From assembly GCA_023459215.1 (NCBI GenBank), contig JAEWVF010000006.1, positions 1 to 58,574 on the forward strand: a stretch of DNA of 58,574 nt, written 5' to 3'. The notes under the pieces are model-generated. The model searched no databases, was not told the DNA's origin, and was given only the letters and a program-made list of their open reading frames with translations. Position numbers and translations under genes: made by a program. This document shows positions 5,380 to 13,177 of the stretch, in pieces. Numbering within the stretch: the first letter of the stretch is position 1; each line of letters opens with the position of its first letter. Origin of the DNA: Chloroflexota bacterium. Its GTDB lineage: Bacteria > Chloroflexota > Anaerolineae > Anaerolineales > Villigracilaceae.

Positions 5380-8352
5380 ATGAACCTATCCCTTACCATC
5401 AATGGAATTTTGCACACCCTGGAATGCCCGCCGCATACCAGCCTGCTATCCGCCCTGCGCGGGTTGGGATTTCACTCGGTCAAGTTTGGCGATGAACACG
5501 GCCTGAGCGGGGCTGATACCGTTTTGCTGGATGGAAAACCGGTCAACGCCACGCTGATGCTGGCCGCGCAGGCCGAGGGGCATAAAATCGTCACCCTGGA
5601 AGCGCTCGGCGAACACCCCGAACAGGGCTGGCGCAAAACCGACGGCCTGCACCCGCTGCAACAGGCCTTTATCGAGAGCGGCGCCATCCAGTGCGGCTAC
5701 TGCACCCCGGCCCAAATCCTGGCCGCCAAAGCCCTGCTGGATAAAAACCCCAACCCGACCGAGGCCGAAGTGCGCGAAGCGCTGGCCGGCGTGCTGTGCC
5801 GCTGTACAGGCTACGCCAAACCGGTCCAGGCGGTGATGCGAGTCGTAAATGAGAATTTGGGGTTGGTAAACGGTGAGTGGAAAGCAGAAAGTGGGAATAC
5901 CGAACCGGGCAACTGGAACACCGGCCAACCAAACGAACCCATCACCAATCCCCAGGTACAAGTTACCACTTTGCCCAAAATGGTTGTCGCGCCTGAAACC
6001 GGCAAGTGGCAGACGGTCGGCAAACCCGAAAAGAAGTTGGACGCCGTCAAACTGGCGCAGGGCAAACCTGCCTTCGCCGCCGACATCGAATCGCGCGCCC
6101 TGCTGCACGCCAAAGTCTTGCGCTCGCCGCACGCCCACGCCCGCATCAAGCGCATCGACGCGGCCAAAGCCCGCGCCCTGCCCGGCGTGGCCGCAGTGCT
6201 GACCTGGCAGGACATCCCGCGCGTGGTCTATTCGACCGCCGGACAATCCGACCCGATCCCCGGCCCGCTGGACTGCTTCTCGCTCGATAACAAAGTCCGC
6301 TTTGTCGGCGACCGGGTGGCCTTTGTGGCTGCCGAAACGCCTGAAATCGCCGAAAAAGCCCTCAGCCTGATCGAGGTCGAGTACGAAATCCTGCCGGCCA
6401 TCCTGGATATGCGCGAATCGATGAAGGAAGGCGCGATCCAGATCCACGATGAACCGGAATACGTCAATTTTGCCGATTCAAACCCGAAAAAGAACCTGGC
6501 CGCCCACATCCGCATCGACATCGGCGATGTGGAAAAGGGTTTCGCCGAAGCCGATGAGATTTTCGAGGCCGAATACGAAGTGCCGAAAGTCCAGCAGGCG
6601 CACATCGAGCCGCATGTCTGCGTTACCTACTGGGACGAAGACGACCGCCTGGTCATCCGCACCAGCACACAGGTTCCCTTCCATGTGCGGCGAATGCTCG
6701 CGCCCGTGCTGGGACTGCCCATCAAACGCATCCGCGTGATCAAGCCGCGCATCGGCGGCGGTTTTGGCGGCAAACAGGAAATCCTGATGGAAGATGTAGC
6801 CGCCCACCTGACGATTGCTACACGCCGCCCGGTGATTTACGAATACAGCCGCGAAGAAGAATTCATTGCCGCCCGTTCGCGCCACCCGATGCGGGTACGG
6901 ATGAAAACCGGGGTCAAGAAAGACGGCACGATTACCGCCAATTCGATGGTCGCGCTCTCGGATACCGGCGCGAACGGCGCCCACGCCCTGACCGTGACCG
7001 GCAATACCGGCCACAAGAGCATGGCGCTCTACGTGGGCGATGGCGAGTATCGCAAAAATCCCAACATTCGTTTTTACGCAGATATTGTTTACACGAATAC
7101 GCCACCCGCCGGGGCCTTCCGCGGCTACGGTGTGCCGCAAGGCTACTGGCCGCTCGACCGCCACCTGGAAAAAATCGCGCGCGCAATGGGCTTCGACCCA
7201 ACCGAATTCCGCCTGAAGAACGCCATTCGTCCTGGCGAATACCACCCCTTCAGCACCGCCTGGAACGAAGGCCGCGAACCGCGCCCCGAGATTATCCACA
7301 CCGTCGGGCTGGAGCAGTGCGTTATCCAGGGCAAAGCCGCGATTGGCTGGGATGACAAGTTTGGGAATGAAAATTGGCGCGTAAGACAAGATAGTATCTT
7401 GTCCCACAAGCGCAAAGGCATCGGCGTGGCTCTCGTTATGCAAGGCACCGCCATCCCCTACCTGGATATGGGCGGGGCCTCGATCAAGATGAACGACGAT
7501 GGCTCGTTCAACCTGCTGGTCGGCGCAACCGACCTGGGCACCGGCTCCGATACCGTCCTGGCCCAGATGGCCGCCGAGGTGCTGGGTGTACCGGTTGAGG
7601 ATATGATCACCTATTCCTCCGACACCGACTTTACCCCCTTCGACAAGGGCGCTTACGCCTCGTCCACGACCTACATCTCCGGCACGGCCGCAGTCAAAGC
7701 GGCAGAGATTGTGGCGGAGAAAATCAAGAAGCGCGCAGCGGCCATGCTCGGTTCGAATATCGAACATTCGAGTATTCGATTATTCGAGCGCGCCGCCCAC
7801 GCCCCCGACGGTCGCTCCATCCCGCTGACCGAAATTGCGCTCGACTCGCTGCACCGCAACAACCAGGAGCAAATCATGGGCGTGGCCAGCTACGTGTCAC
7901 CCTCCTCGCCGCCGCCCTTCGCCGCCCAATTCGCCGAAGTGACGGTCGATAGCGAAACCGGGGCGGTGACGGTCGACAAACTGGTCATGGCGGTCGATTC
8001 GGGCATCATCATCAACCCGCAGACGGCCTCCGGGCAGATCGAGGGCGGCATGACCCAGGCGCTGGGCTACGCTGTCTGCGAGGAGATGGTATACGATGAA
8101 AAGGGCCGGGCGCGCGAAAAGGATTTCCGCGACTATCACATCTTCCTGGCCCACGAAATGCCCGAGTTGGAGGTGATTTTCGTCGAAACCTTCGAGCCAA
8201 CCCACCCGTTTGGCGTCAAGGCGGTGGCCGAGATTCCCATGGACGGGGTCGCCCCGGCGGTCGGCAACGCCATCCGCGACGCCCTGGGCGTGGATGTGGA
8301 TGTCAACCCCGTCACGCCGGAGCGTGTCTGGCGGGCAATCCAGGCCAGGTAA
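5380..8352 (+). CDS. Fused [2Fe-2S]/molybdopterin hydroxylase, XdhD-like (xanthine dehydrogenase family)
   Basis: A 990-residue molybdenum hydroxylase that joins the small Fe-S subunit (1-160) to the large Moco subunit (about 205-990). In the first Fe-S domain all four plant-type ligands are replaced: Asp38, Ser43, Asp46 and Thr58 stand where KxGCxxGxCGAC...C is expected. The second domain keeps CGYC (105-108) and CRC (140-142). The Moco part shows GGGFGGKQ, GAFRGYG, TDLGTGSDTVLAQ, FDKGAYASS and the catalytic Glu951 in GVKAVAEIP. Loss of the first cluster recalls E. coli XdhD, from memory. No FAD subunit is encoded next to it. AAGGAG sits five bases before the ATG at 5380. A low-complexity linker (about 160-195) and two in-frame palindromic tracts (7385-7403, 7752-7788) look inserted. 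The substrate is unknown: a purine or another N-heterocycle or aldehyde is possible. Confidence 0.88.
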   Translation: MNLSLTINGILHTLECPPHTSLLSALRGLGFHSVKFGDEHGLSGADTVLLDGKPVNATLMLAAQAEGHKIVTLEALGEHPEQGWRKTDGLHPLQQAFIESGAIQCGYCTPAQILAAKALLDKNPNPTEAEVREALAGVLCRCTGYAKPVQAVMRVVNENLGLVNGEWKAESGNTEPGNWNTGQPNEPITNPQVQVTTLPKMVVAPETGKWQTVGKPEKKLDAVKLAQGKPAFAADIESRALLHAKVLRSPHAHARIKRIDAAKARALPGVAAVLTWQDIPRVVYSTAGQSDPIPGPLDCFSLDNKVRFVGDRVAFVAAETPEIAEKALSLIEVEYEILPAILDMRESMKEGAIQIHDEPEYVNFADSNPKKNLAAHIRIDIGDVEKGFAEADEIFEAEYEVPKVQQAHIEPHVCVTYWDEDDRLVIRTSTQVPFHVRRMLAPVLGLPIKRIRVIKPRIGGGFGGKQEILMEDVAAHLTIATRRPVIYEYSREEEFIAARSRHPMRVRMKTGVKKDGTITANSMVALSDTGANGAHALTVTGNTGHKSMALYVGDGEYRKNPNIRFYADIVYTNTPPAGAFRGYGVPQGYWPLDRHLEKIARAMGFDPTEFRLKNAIRPGEYHPFSTAWNEGREPRPEIIHTVGLEQCVIQGKAAIGWDDKFGNENWRVRQDSILSHKRKGIGVALVMQGTAIPYLDMGGASIKMNDDGSFNLLVGATDLGTGSDTVLAQMAAEVLGVPVEDMITYSSDTDFTPFDKGAYASSTTYISGTAAVKAAEIVAEKIKKRAAAMLGSNIEHSSIRLFERAAHAPDGRSIPLTEIALDSLHRNNQEQIMGVASYVSPSSPPPFAAQFAEVTVDSETGAVTVDKLVMAVDSGIIINPQTASGQIEGGMTQALGYAVCEEMVYDEKGRAREKDFRDYHIFLAHEMPELEVIFVETFEPTHPFGVKAVAEIPMDGVAPAVGNAIRDALGVDVDVNPVTPERVWRAIQAR
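7385..7403. repeat. Perfect palindrome inside the molybdenum hydroxylase gene
   Basis: GACAAGATAGTATCTTGTC has perfect 9-base arms around one central base. It is read in frame as part of VRQDSILSHKRK, a short charged segment that interrupts an otherwise conserved region. It may be a small inserted palindromic element. Confidence 0.7.
7752..7788. repeat. ATTCGA-type short repeat tract inside the hydroxylase gene
   Basis: The tract is made of TTCGA/TCGAA units with ATA, CAT, GTA and TTA spacers. It starts with the dyad TTCGAATATCGAA and encodes NIEHSSIRLFER in frame. The same kind of units fill the gap between moaE and moaD at 16194-16256. Confidence 0.6.
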
Positions 8353-8354
8353 AT

Positions 8355-8684
8355 ATGGAATTTCAAGAGATTACCAAGCGCGCGCTAGAACTTCGCCGCA
8401 AATACGCAGCGATGGAAGAAAGGCGCTACGGTTCAGCCTGGAACCGCGAAGAACTGGCCCTGGGTTTTGTTGGCGATGTTGGCGACCTGGCAAAACTGGT
8501 TACTGCCATGGAAGGAAAACGCGCTATCCCGGATGCCGAAGCCAAACTCGCGCATGAACTGTCCGACTGCCTGTGGTCTGTCATCGCCCTGGCCGATGCC
8601 TACCAGATCGATCTGGAAAAAGCCTTCCTGCAAACCATGCAAGAGTTGGATGAGCACACAACATCCTTCCTGCAAAATCAATGA
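8355..8684 (+). CDS. MazG-like nucleotide pyrophosphohydrolase family protein
   Basis: A 109-residue, all-helical protein resembling the MazG-like all-alpha NTP pyrophosphohydrolases. The metal-binding pattern is seen as FVGDVGDLAKLV (in place of the usual EExxE-type helix) and ELSDCLWSVIALAD. Asp residues at positions usually filled by Glu make catalytic activity uncertain. It starts two bases after the hydroxylase stop and closes the operon, ahead of the hairpin at 8695-8734. A house-cleaning role on non-standard nucleotides would be typical for the family, but there is no direct link to the hydroxylase beyond co-transcription. Confidence 0.75.
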   Translation: MEFQEITKRALELRRKYAAMEERRYGSAWNREELALGFVGDVGDLAKLVTAMEGKRAIPDAEAKLAHELSDCLWSVIALADAYQIDLEKAFLQTMQELDEHTTSFLQNQ

Positions 8685-8694
8685 GAGTATAAAA

Positions 8695-8734
8695 AATGAA
8701 GAAGACCCGGCAGTATGGCCGGGTCTTCTTCATT
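8695..8734. terminator. Bidirectional hairpin between convergent genes
   Basis: Perfect 17-bp arms (8695-8711 and 8718-8734) with a 6-base loop. The A-run at 8691-8696 gives a good U-tract for transcripts coming from the minus-strand C26 gene; the plus-strand side lacks a T-run. Confidence 0.85.
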
Positions 8735-8749
8735 CAGGTTTCAGTCAGT

Positions 8750-9469
8750 TTACTTGCTTCCCGCCGCTTCGACAAACGCCTTGAACAAGTTGCGGGTTGG
8801 CTGCTGGTCGGTCAGCCATTCGGGGTGCCACTGGACGGCATAGCCAAAGGGGTGACCGGGCAGTTCAACAGCTTCGATCAGCCCATCGGGGGAATAGGCA
8901 GCCGGCTTCAAGCTCGGAGCCAAATCCTTGATGCCCTGGTGGTGCAGGCTGTTGACCTGTAAAATCGGCTCACCGAAAATTTTGGAAATCTGGCTGTCTT
9001 CCTCGATGCGGACCGGATGGGCCAGGTGCGTGCGCGGGATGTCGGGATAGCAATCGTGGCGGATATCGGTCTGCATTTGGTCGGGGATGTGGGTGTAAAG
9101 AGTCCCGCCCAAGGCCACGTTGACCACCTGGCAGCCACGACAAATCCCCAGGAAGGGCTTGCGGTCTTCGGCGGCGCGGCACAGCAGGGGTAATTCGAGC
9201 GCATCGCGCTCATCGTCCACATCCGAAATCTTCGGGTGGGGCGTCCCGACAAAATACCTGAGGTCGATATCCCCGCCACCGGTCAGCAGGATTCCGCCCA
9301 GGTGCGGATAAAGCGCCCGCCACTCCTCCTGGCCAAGCTGGCTGGGCAACAAAATCGGCACGCCCCCCGCCTGGAGAATGGCATTGATATAACTGGTCTG
9401 GACAGCGACGATGGGCAGGTCGGTTGGGCTTTTGCCGTCATACGTGGTGATGCCAATCAGGGGGCGCAT
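8750..9469 (-). CDS. Gamma-glutamyl-gamma-aminobutyrate hydrolase family (peptidase C26, PuuD-like)
   Basis: This 239-residue class I glutamine amidotransferase-like hydrolase belongs to the C26 family that splits gamma-glutamyl amides, as PuuD does in putrescine degradation. The nucleophile is Cys110 in FLGICRGCQ, and the other catalytic residues are His214 and Glu216 in QWHPEW. LLTGGGDIDL (61-70) is the usual glycine-rich turn, and the N-terminus PLIGITTYDG is typical. AAGGAG stands six bases before the ATG at 9469. It converges on the MazG-like gene. No other putrescine genes are close, so the true gamma-glutamyl substrate is open. Confidence 0.9.
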   Translation of the reverse strand: MRPLIGITTYDGKSPTDLPIVAVQTSYINAILQAGGVPILLPSQLGQEEWRALYPHLGGILLTGGGDIDLRYFVGTPHPKISDVDDERDALELPLLCRAAEDRKPFLGICRGCQVVNVALGGTLYTHIPDQMQTDIRHDCYPDIPRTHLAHPVRIEEDSQISKIFGEPILQVNSLHHQGIKDLAPSLKPAAYSPDGLIEAVELPGHPFGYAVQWHPEWLTDQQPTRNLFKAFVEAAGSK

Positions 9470-9521
9470 GGTTTCTCCTTGTTTTGGTATTCAGATGTTT
9501 ACGCAGCACTCGGTAAATTAT

Positions 9522-9552
9522 AAAAGGGCACAGCTATAAAGCTGTACCCTTT
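9522..9552 (-). terminator. Intrinsic terminator after rplS
   Basis: Inverted repeat of about 13 bp (AAAGGGCACAGCT with its near-perfect complement, one G-U pair) followed on the minus strand by a T-rich stretch, 23 bases past the rplS stop. Confidence 0.85.
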
Positions 9553-9574
9553 GGCTTGCATCGATAAAATACGA

Positions 9575-9922
9575 TTAGTTGAATTTCTGCTTGAGGCGGG
9601 CCGACTTGCCGGACAGGGCGCGCATGAAGTAGAGCTGGGCGCGGCGCACCTGTGAATGGCGTTCGACAACAACCTTGTCGACGCGCGGGGAGCGCAGCAG
9701 GAAAGTGCGCTCGACGCCGACGCCATTGGAAGCAACGCGGCGGACGGTAAAATTGGCATCCTGGCCACCCTTGCGCAGGCGGATCACAGTGCCTTTGAAT
9801 TCCTGGATACGCTCGCGCTCACCTTCTTTGATGCGAACATGCACGGAAACGACGTCGCCGGGGCGCAGGGCGGGGATATTCGGGTTGACAGGGGCTTCAA
9901 CAGACTTAAGCAGGTCACTCAT
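9575..9922 (-). CDS. rplS: 50S ribosomal protein L19
   Basis: This 115-residue ribosomal protein sits at the 30S-50S interface. The full family pattern is visible: IPALRPGDVVSVHVRIKEG, then IQEFKGTVIRLRKGG, FTVRRVASNGVGVERTF and VRRAQLYFMRALSGKSARLK. Length is normal. The gene is flanked by its own promoter at 9984-10012 and the terminator at 9522-9552, so it appears monocistronic, whereas in many bacteria it is in the rpsP-rimM-trmD-rplS operon. Confidence 0.98.
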   Translation of the reverse strand: MSDLLKSVEAPVNPNIPALRPGDVVSVHVRIKEGERERIQEFKGTVIRLRKGGQDANFTVRRVASNGVGVERTFLLRSPRVDKVVVERHSQVRRAQLYFMRALSGKSARLKQKFN

Positions 9923-9983
9923 TTCTTGATTTCCTTACGAGTTTGAAATACTGCTTCACAGCAGTGGGTTAGCGCGAGAGCGG

Positions 9984-10012
9984 ATTATAGCACAGAAAAG
10001 TTAAATCTTGAA
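9984..10012 (-). promoter_or_regulatory. Probable rplS promoter
   Basis: Minus-strand extended -10 TGCTATAAT (9992-9984) with a TTCAAG -35 (10012-10007) at 17-base spacing. The predicted start near 9977 gives a leader of about 55 bases. Confidence 0.65.
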
Positions 10013-10053
10013 GGTTTTAAAGCCGCAGTTTTTGGCAATCCACCGCGCGTGGT

Positions 10054-11301
10054 TTAGCCATAACGGCGCACCACCAGCACCGCATTGTGGCCGCCAAAGC
10101 CGAAAGCATTGCTGATGGCCACCTGGATCCGCTGCTCGCGGGCTTTATTGGGGATGTAATCCAGGTCGCAATCGGGGTCGGGAGTTTCGTAGTGGATGGT
10201 CGGCGGCAGCAAGCCTTCGCGCAGCGCCTGGATGCAGAGAATCGCCTCCAGTGCGCCGGTCGCGCCCATCATATGCCCAGTCATCGATTTGGTCGAGGAA
10301 ACCGGGATCTTGTAGGCCTGCTCGCCAAAAGCAGCCTTGATGGCCTTCGTTTCGGCGGCATCATTCAACGGGGTGGCCGTGCCGTGGGCATTGATGTAAC
10401 CAACCTGATCAGGGCGAACCCCTGCCGATTCGAGCGCCAGGCGGATGGCTTTCGCCCCGCCCGCGCCGTTCTCGTCCGGAGCGGTAACGTGGAAGGCATC
10501 AGCAGTCGAGGCGTAGCCGGCCATCTCGGCCAGGATGTTCGCGCCGCGCGCCCTGGCAGAACTCTCACGTTCGAGCACCAGCACTGCCGCACCCTCACCC
10601 ATTACCAGACCGTCACGGTTTTTGTCGAAGGGCTGGGGGGTCATGGAATAATCGGCGTTGCGGCGGCTCATCGCGCCGATCCGGTCGAAAGCGCCGACGC
10701 CGGTGGCGCAAATCGTCGCTTCGGCGGCCCCGGCCAGAACAGCATCCGTCACGCCGGAGCGCAGCATCATCATGGCAGTGCCAATCCCGTCAGCCCCGGA
10801 AGCGCAGGCCGAGGCGACTGAGAAGGATGGCCCTTGCAGGCCGAACTCGATGCCAATCATGCCGGAAGCCCCGTTGGGCATCAACATGGGAATCAGGAAA
10901 GGGCTGACCTTACGCGCGCCTTCATCCTTGAGAGTGAAAATCGCATCCTGGACAGCCTTCAGGCCGCCGATGGCCGAAGAAACAACCACGCCAACCCGAC
11001 CGGCGTTTTCAGGCGTAACCTGCAAATCTGACATTTCAAGGGCTTCCTTCGCGGCGGCAATCGCAAATTGCTCAAAGCGGTCGCGGCGGCGGGCTTCCTT
11101 GCCATCCATATAACGCGTTGGGTCGAAATTTTTGACCTCGCAGGCGATTTTAACCGTCCATTCGTGCTGCCAGGCTTCAGTATCGAACAGAGTAATTGGC
11201 CCGACCCCCGAAACGCCGTTCAAGGCATTGCGCCAGGTTTCTGCCACCCCCAACCCAATTGGGTTGACGGTACCCATGCCGGTGATGACGATTTTTTCCA
11301 T
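10054..11301 (-). CDS. fabF: Beta-ketoacyl-ACP synthase II
   Basis: A complete 415-residue KAS II that elongates acyl-ACP in type II fatty-acid synthesis. The catalytic triad is present: Cys166 in SVASACASGADG, His306 in INAHGTATPLND and His343 in TKSMTGHMMGATG, with Lys338 nearby. The ATG at 11301 is preceded by AGGAG. It is a paralogue of the partial gene at 1-414. No acpP or fabG is adjacent, unlike the common fab cluster. The upstream gap carries two AACCTG/CAGGTT-type palindromes. Which of the two copies is the housekeeping enzyme cannot be decided here. Confidence 0.96.
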   Translation of the reverse strand: MEKIVITGMGTVNPIGLGVAETWRNALNGVSGVGPITLFDTEAWQHEWTVKIACEVKNFDPTRYMDGKEARRRDRFEQFAIAAAKEALEMSDLQVTPENAGRVGVVVSSAIGGLKAVQDAIFTLKDEGARKVSPFLIPMLMPNGASGMIGIEFGLQGPSFSVASACASGADGIGTAMMMLRSGVTDAVLAGAAEATICATGVGAFDRIGAMSRRNADYSMTPQPFDKNRDGLVMGEGAAVLVLERESSARARGANILAEMAGYASTADAFHVTAPDENGAGGAKAIRLALESAGVRPDQVGYINAHGTATPLNDAAETKAIKAAFGEQAYKIPVSSTKSMTGHMMGATGALEAILCIQALREGLLPPTIHYETPDPDCDLDYIPNKAREQRIQVAISNAFGFGGHNAVLVVRRYG

Positions 11302-11317
11302 GATAAATTCTCCTGAA

Positions 11318-11412
11318 AAACCCTGACAGGTTTCCGAAAAAGTCTTACCGGCGATTATCACGCCATCGCAAGCTTTTTCTTGGGAAGGAGGCTGGTAAAA
11401 CCTGTCAGGTTT
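11318..11412. repeat. Two CCTGACAGG-type palindromes upstream of fabF
   Basis: The palindromic core AACCTGTCAGGTT is present at 11398-11411, and a near copy (AAACCCTGACAGGTTT) lies at 11318-11333. They bracket the fabF upstream region. They could be a dispersed repeat or operator halves. Confidence 0.5.
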
Positions 11413-11427
11413 GGTTTTTGGATAAAA

Positions 11428-11449
11428 AAGACGCCCGCCAGGGCGTCTT
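11428..11449 (-). terminator. Intrinsic terminator after threonine synthase
   Basis: Perfect 9-bp stem AAGACGCCC with a GCCA loop, followed on the minus strand by a six-T run. It begins four bases past the stop. Confidence 0.9.
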
Positions 11450-11452
11450 GGG

Positions 11453-12574
11453 TTATTTTGGCTGGTATTTGAAGCCAGAGCCGGTCAACATCACCACTAC
11501 CGGGTCGGGCAAGCCGGAGATTTTTTGCTCCAGCGCATTCCAGACAACTGCAGACGTTGGCTCTACATATAACCCCCGTCGGGCCAGTTGGTCGCGCCCT
11601 GGCAGGATATCGTTTTCATCGACAGGAACAAACTCGCCCTGGCCGGATTCCGCGATTTTGAGCAAGGCCCCCGCCCGCAACGGCATGCGAATGCGGATAC
11701 CTTCGGCAATCGTCTGACCCTCGGTGACAAAGCCTAGGGCTGCGGAACCGGCCGTCGAGAGCACCCAGAGCGGGGCACAGGCGCGGGCCTGGACGCCAAG
11801 CAGGTAAGGCATCTGGCGGATCAATCCGGCGCGCTGCAAGGCCTGGAAACCGCGCTGGAGACCCAGGAACAGGCCGCCCTGACCCACAGGGCAAATCACC
11901 GTCCCCGGAGCGCTGCCAAGCTGCTCGTAAAGCTCGTAGGCAGCGGTAGCGTAGCCGGGCAGGTTATGAGGCATCCAGGCATGGCTGGCATAGGCCGGAA
12001 CCGAATCGGGCACGGCATCTTTGGCAGGAGTGACCGCCCGCTCAACTGCGCGGGAAACGTCGGAACGGGGGCCTTCAATCGGGTGCATTTGCGCGCCATG
12101 AAATTCGATCTGGCGCAGTTTCGGCCCGGAGGCCGCCGCCGGGACGTAGACTCCGGCGTCCAGACCGGCGCGGGCGGCATAAGCGGCGAAAGAGGCCCCG
12201 GCATTACCGGAAGAATCCTCCAGAGCGGCTGTTATGCCTTTGCTTTTGAGATAACTGACCAAAACAGACATGCCGCGGTCTTTGAACGAGCCGGTCGGGT
12301 TGAGAGACTCGCACTTAAATGCCACCTGGCGGCCAAAGGCCTGCGCCCAAACCAAAGGGGTAAGTCCCTCGCCCAGGGTAACGGGAGCCAGGCTGAGGGG
12401 AATCGCGCCAAACGCATGGCGGTAGCGCCACAGCCCGGGCTGGGAGCGGTCAACCTGCGCGGGGTCAAATTCCGGCCAGGTTTTCCAATCAAACAATCCG
12501 CCGCACTTCGGGCATTTGTAGGGCGTACCCTCTTCGGGGTAAGGTCTGCCGCAGTTGGTGCAAGAAATTTCCAT
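11453..12574 (-). CDS. Threonine synthase family PLP enzyme with N-terminal zinc ribbon
   Basis: This 373-residue fold-type II PLP enzyme probably converts O-phosphohomoserine to threonine. An N-terminal rubredoxin-like ribbon has Cys5, Cys8, Cys21 and Cys24. The PLP lysine is Lys98 in LNPTGSFKDRG, and the phosphate-binding loop is CPVGQGGLFLG. DSSGNAGASFAAYAARAG is the substrate-contact segment. The start two bases after the stop of the lipoprotein gene suggests translational coupling. Family members also include cysteate synthase-like enzymes, so the symbol is withheld. Confidence 0.88.
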   Translation of the reverse strand: MEISCTNCGRPYPEEGTPYKCPKCGGLFDWKTWPEFDPAQVDRSQPGLWRYRHAFGAIPLSLAPVTLGEGLTPLVWAQAFGRQVAFKCESLNPTGSFKDRGMSVLVSYLKSKGITAALEDSSGNAGASFAAYAARAGLDAGVYVPAAASGPKLRQIEFHGAQMHPIEGPRSDVSRAVERAVTPAKDAVPDSVPAYASHAWMPHNLPGYATAAYELYEQLGSAPGTVICPVGQGGLFLGLQRGFQALQRAGLIRQMPYLLGVQARACAPLWVLSTAGSAALGFVTEGQTIAEGIRIRMPLRAGALLKIAESGQGEFVPVDENDILPGRDQLARRGLYVEPTSAVVWNALEQKISGLPDPVVVMLTGSGFKYQPK

Positions 12575-12576
12575 GT

Positions 12577-13104
12577 TTATTTTGTCCAGGGAATGGTAAC
12601 GGGTTTGCCGCGCTCGGGGAGCAAAGCGCCGCGGTCGTTGATGGTAACGCTATAGGTCTGACCGGGAGCGACTTCGATGGCCTTCAAAAGGCTTTCATCG
12701 TCTGCGCAAGTGGTATAGCCGTAATAATAATTGTCAGGGGCATTGATCAGGCGCGCATAAAAAATGTAGGTGGCCGGGGCGCGGACATACAGCATTTGCG
12801 GGGCCGAGGTGGGAAAATTGCTGGCCCCATGACTGCCCGCCGGCAGGAAAATGGTGAAATCTTCGCCGGTCGAGACTTCCTGGGCGTACAGGGTGGCGGC
12901 AAACCCGGCCCCGCCGCCGCCCATATCCAGCCCGATGATGATGGTGGCGCGTTCAGCTTCGGGAATGGGCGTGGCGGTTGGGAAGATGCTGGTCGAGGCC
13001 GGATACTTGTCGCGCGGGTTGGGCGCGGGGGCGCAGGAGATGAGCAGCAGAAACACCAACAAAAGAGAATAACCAATATTTTTTTTCATCCCTGGCAGGC
13101 TCAT
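12577..13104 (-). CDS. Predicted lipoprotein of unknown function
   Basis: This 175-residue protein has a lipoprotein signal (KKNIGYSLLLVFLLLISC) with lipobox LISC at about residue 24, then a Pro/Thr-rich linker. I do not recognise the folded part: it contains a Gly-rich turn GLDMGGGGAGFAA and appears mostly beta. Neither the ATG at 13104 nor the in-frame ATG at 13089 (MKKN) has a clear ribosome-binding site; the second gives a more normal signal peptide. The protein should sit on the outer face of the membrane. It precedes and is coupled to the threonine synthase gene, with no obvious functional link. Confidence 0.7.
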   Translation of the reverse strand: MSLPGMKKNIGYSLLLVFLLLISCAPAPNPRDKYPASTSIFPTATPIPEAERATIIIGLDMGGGGAGFAATLYAQEVSTGEDFTIFLPAGSHGASNFPTSAPQMLYVRAPATYIFYARLINAPDNYYYGYTTCADDESLLKAIEVAPGQTYSVTINDRGALLPERGKPVTIPWTK

Positions 13105-13120
13105 TTAATCGCAGGTAAAA

Positions 13121-13157
13121 GATTTCTCAGTCGCTAACGCTCCTTCGAAATGACAAA
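13121..13157. repeat. Dispersed GAGAAATC...TTCGAAATGACAA repeat, single arm
   Basis: Read on the minus strand it gives TTGTCATTTCGAAGGAGCG and ends in GAGAAATC. The same arm occurs twice, as an inverted pair, at 53154-53231. It lies in the gap between the GNAT and lipoprotein genes. Confidence 0.65.
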
Positions 13158-13177
13158 CGTAATGAAACACACCCAAA

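Noticed and set aside
6478..7767. Long minus-strand frame within the molybdenum hydroxylase
   Set aside because: No recognisable domains and no ribosome-binding site; shadow of the conserved gene.
7740..7800. CRISPR-like short repeats in the hydroxylase
   Set aside because: The units are only 10-12 bases, degenerate and lie in an open reading frame, with no spacers or cas genes.
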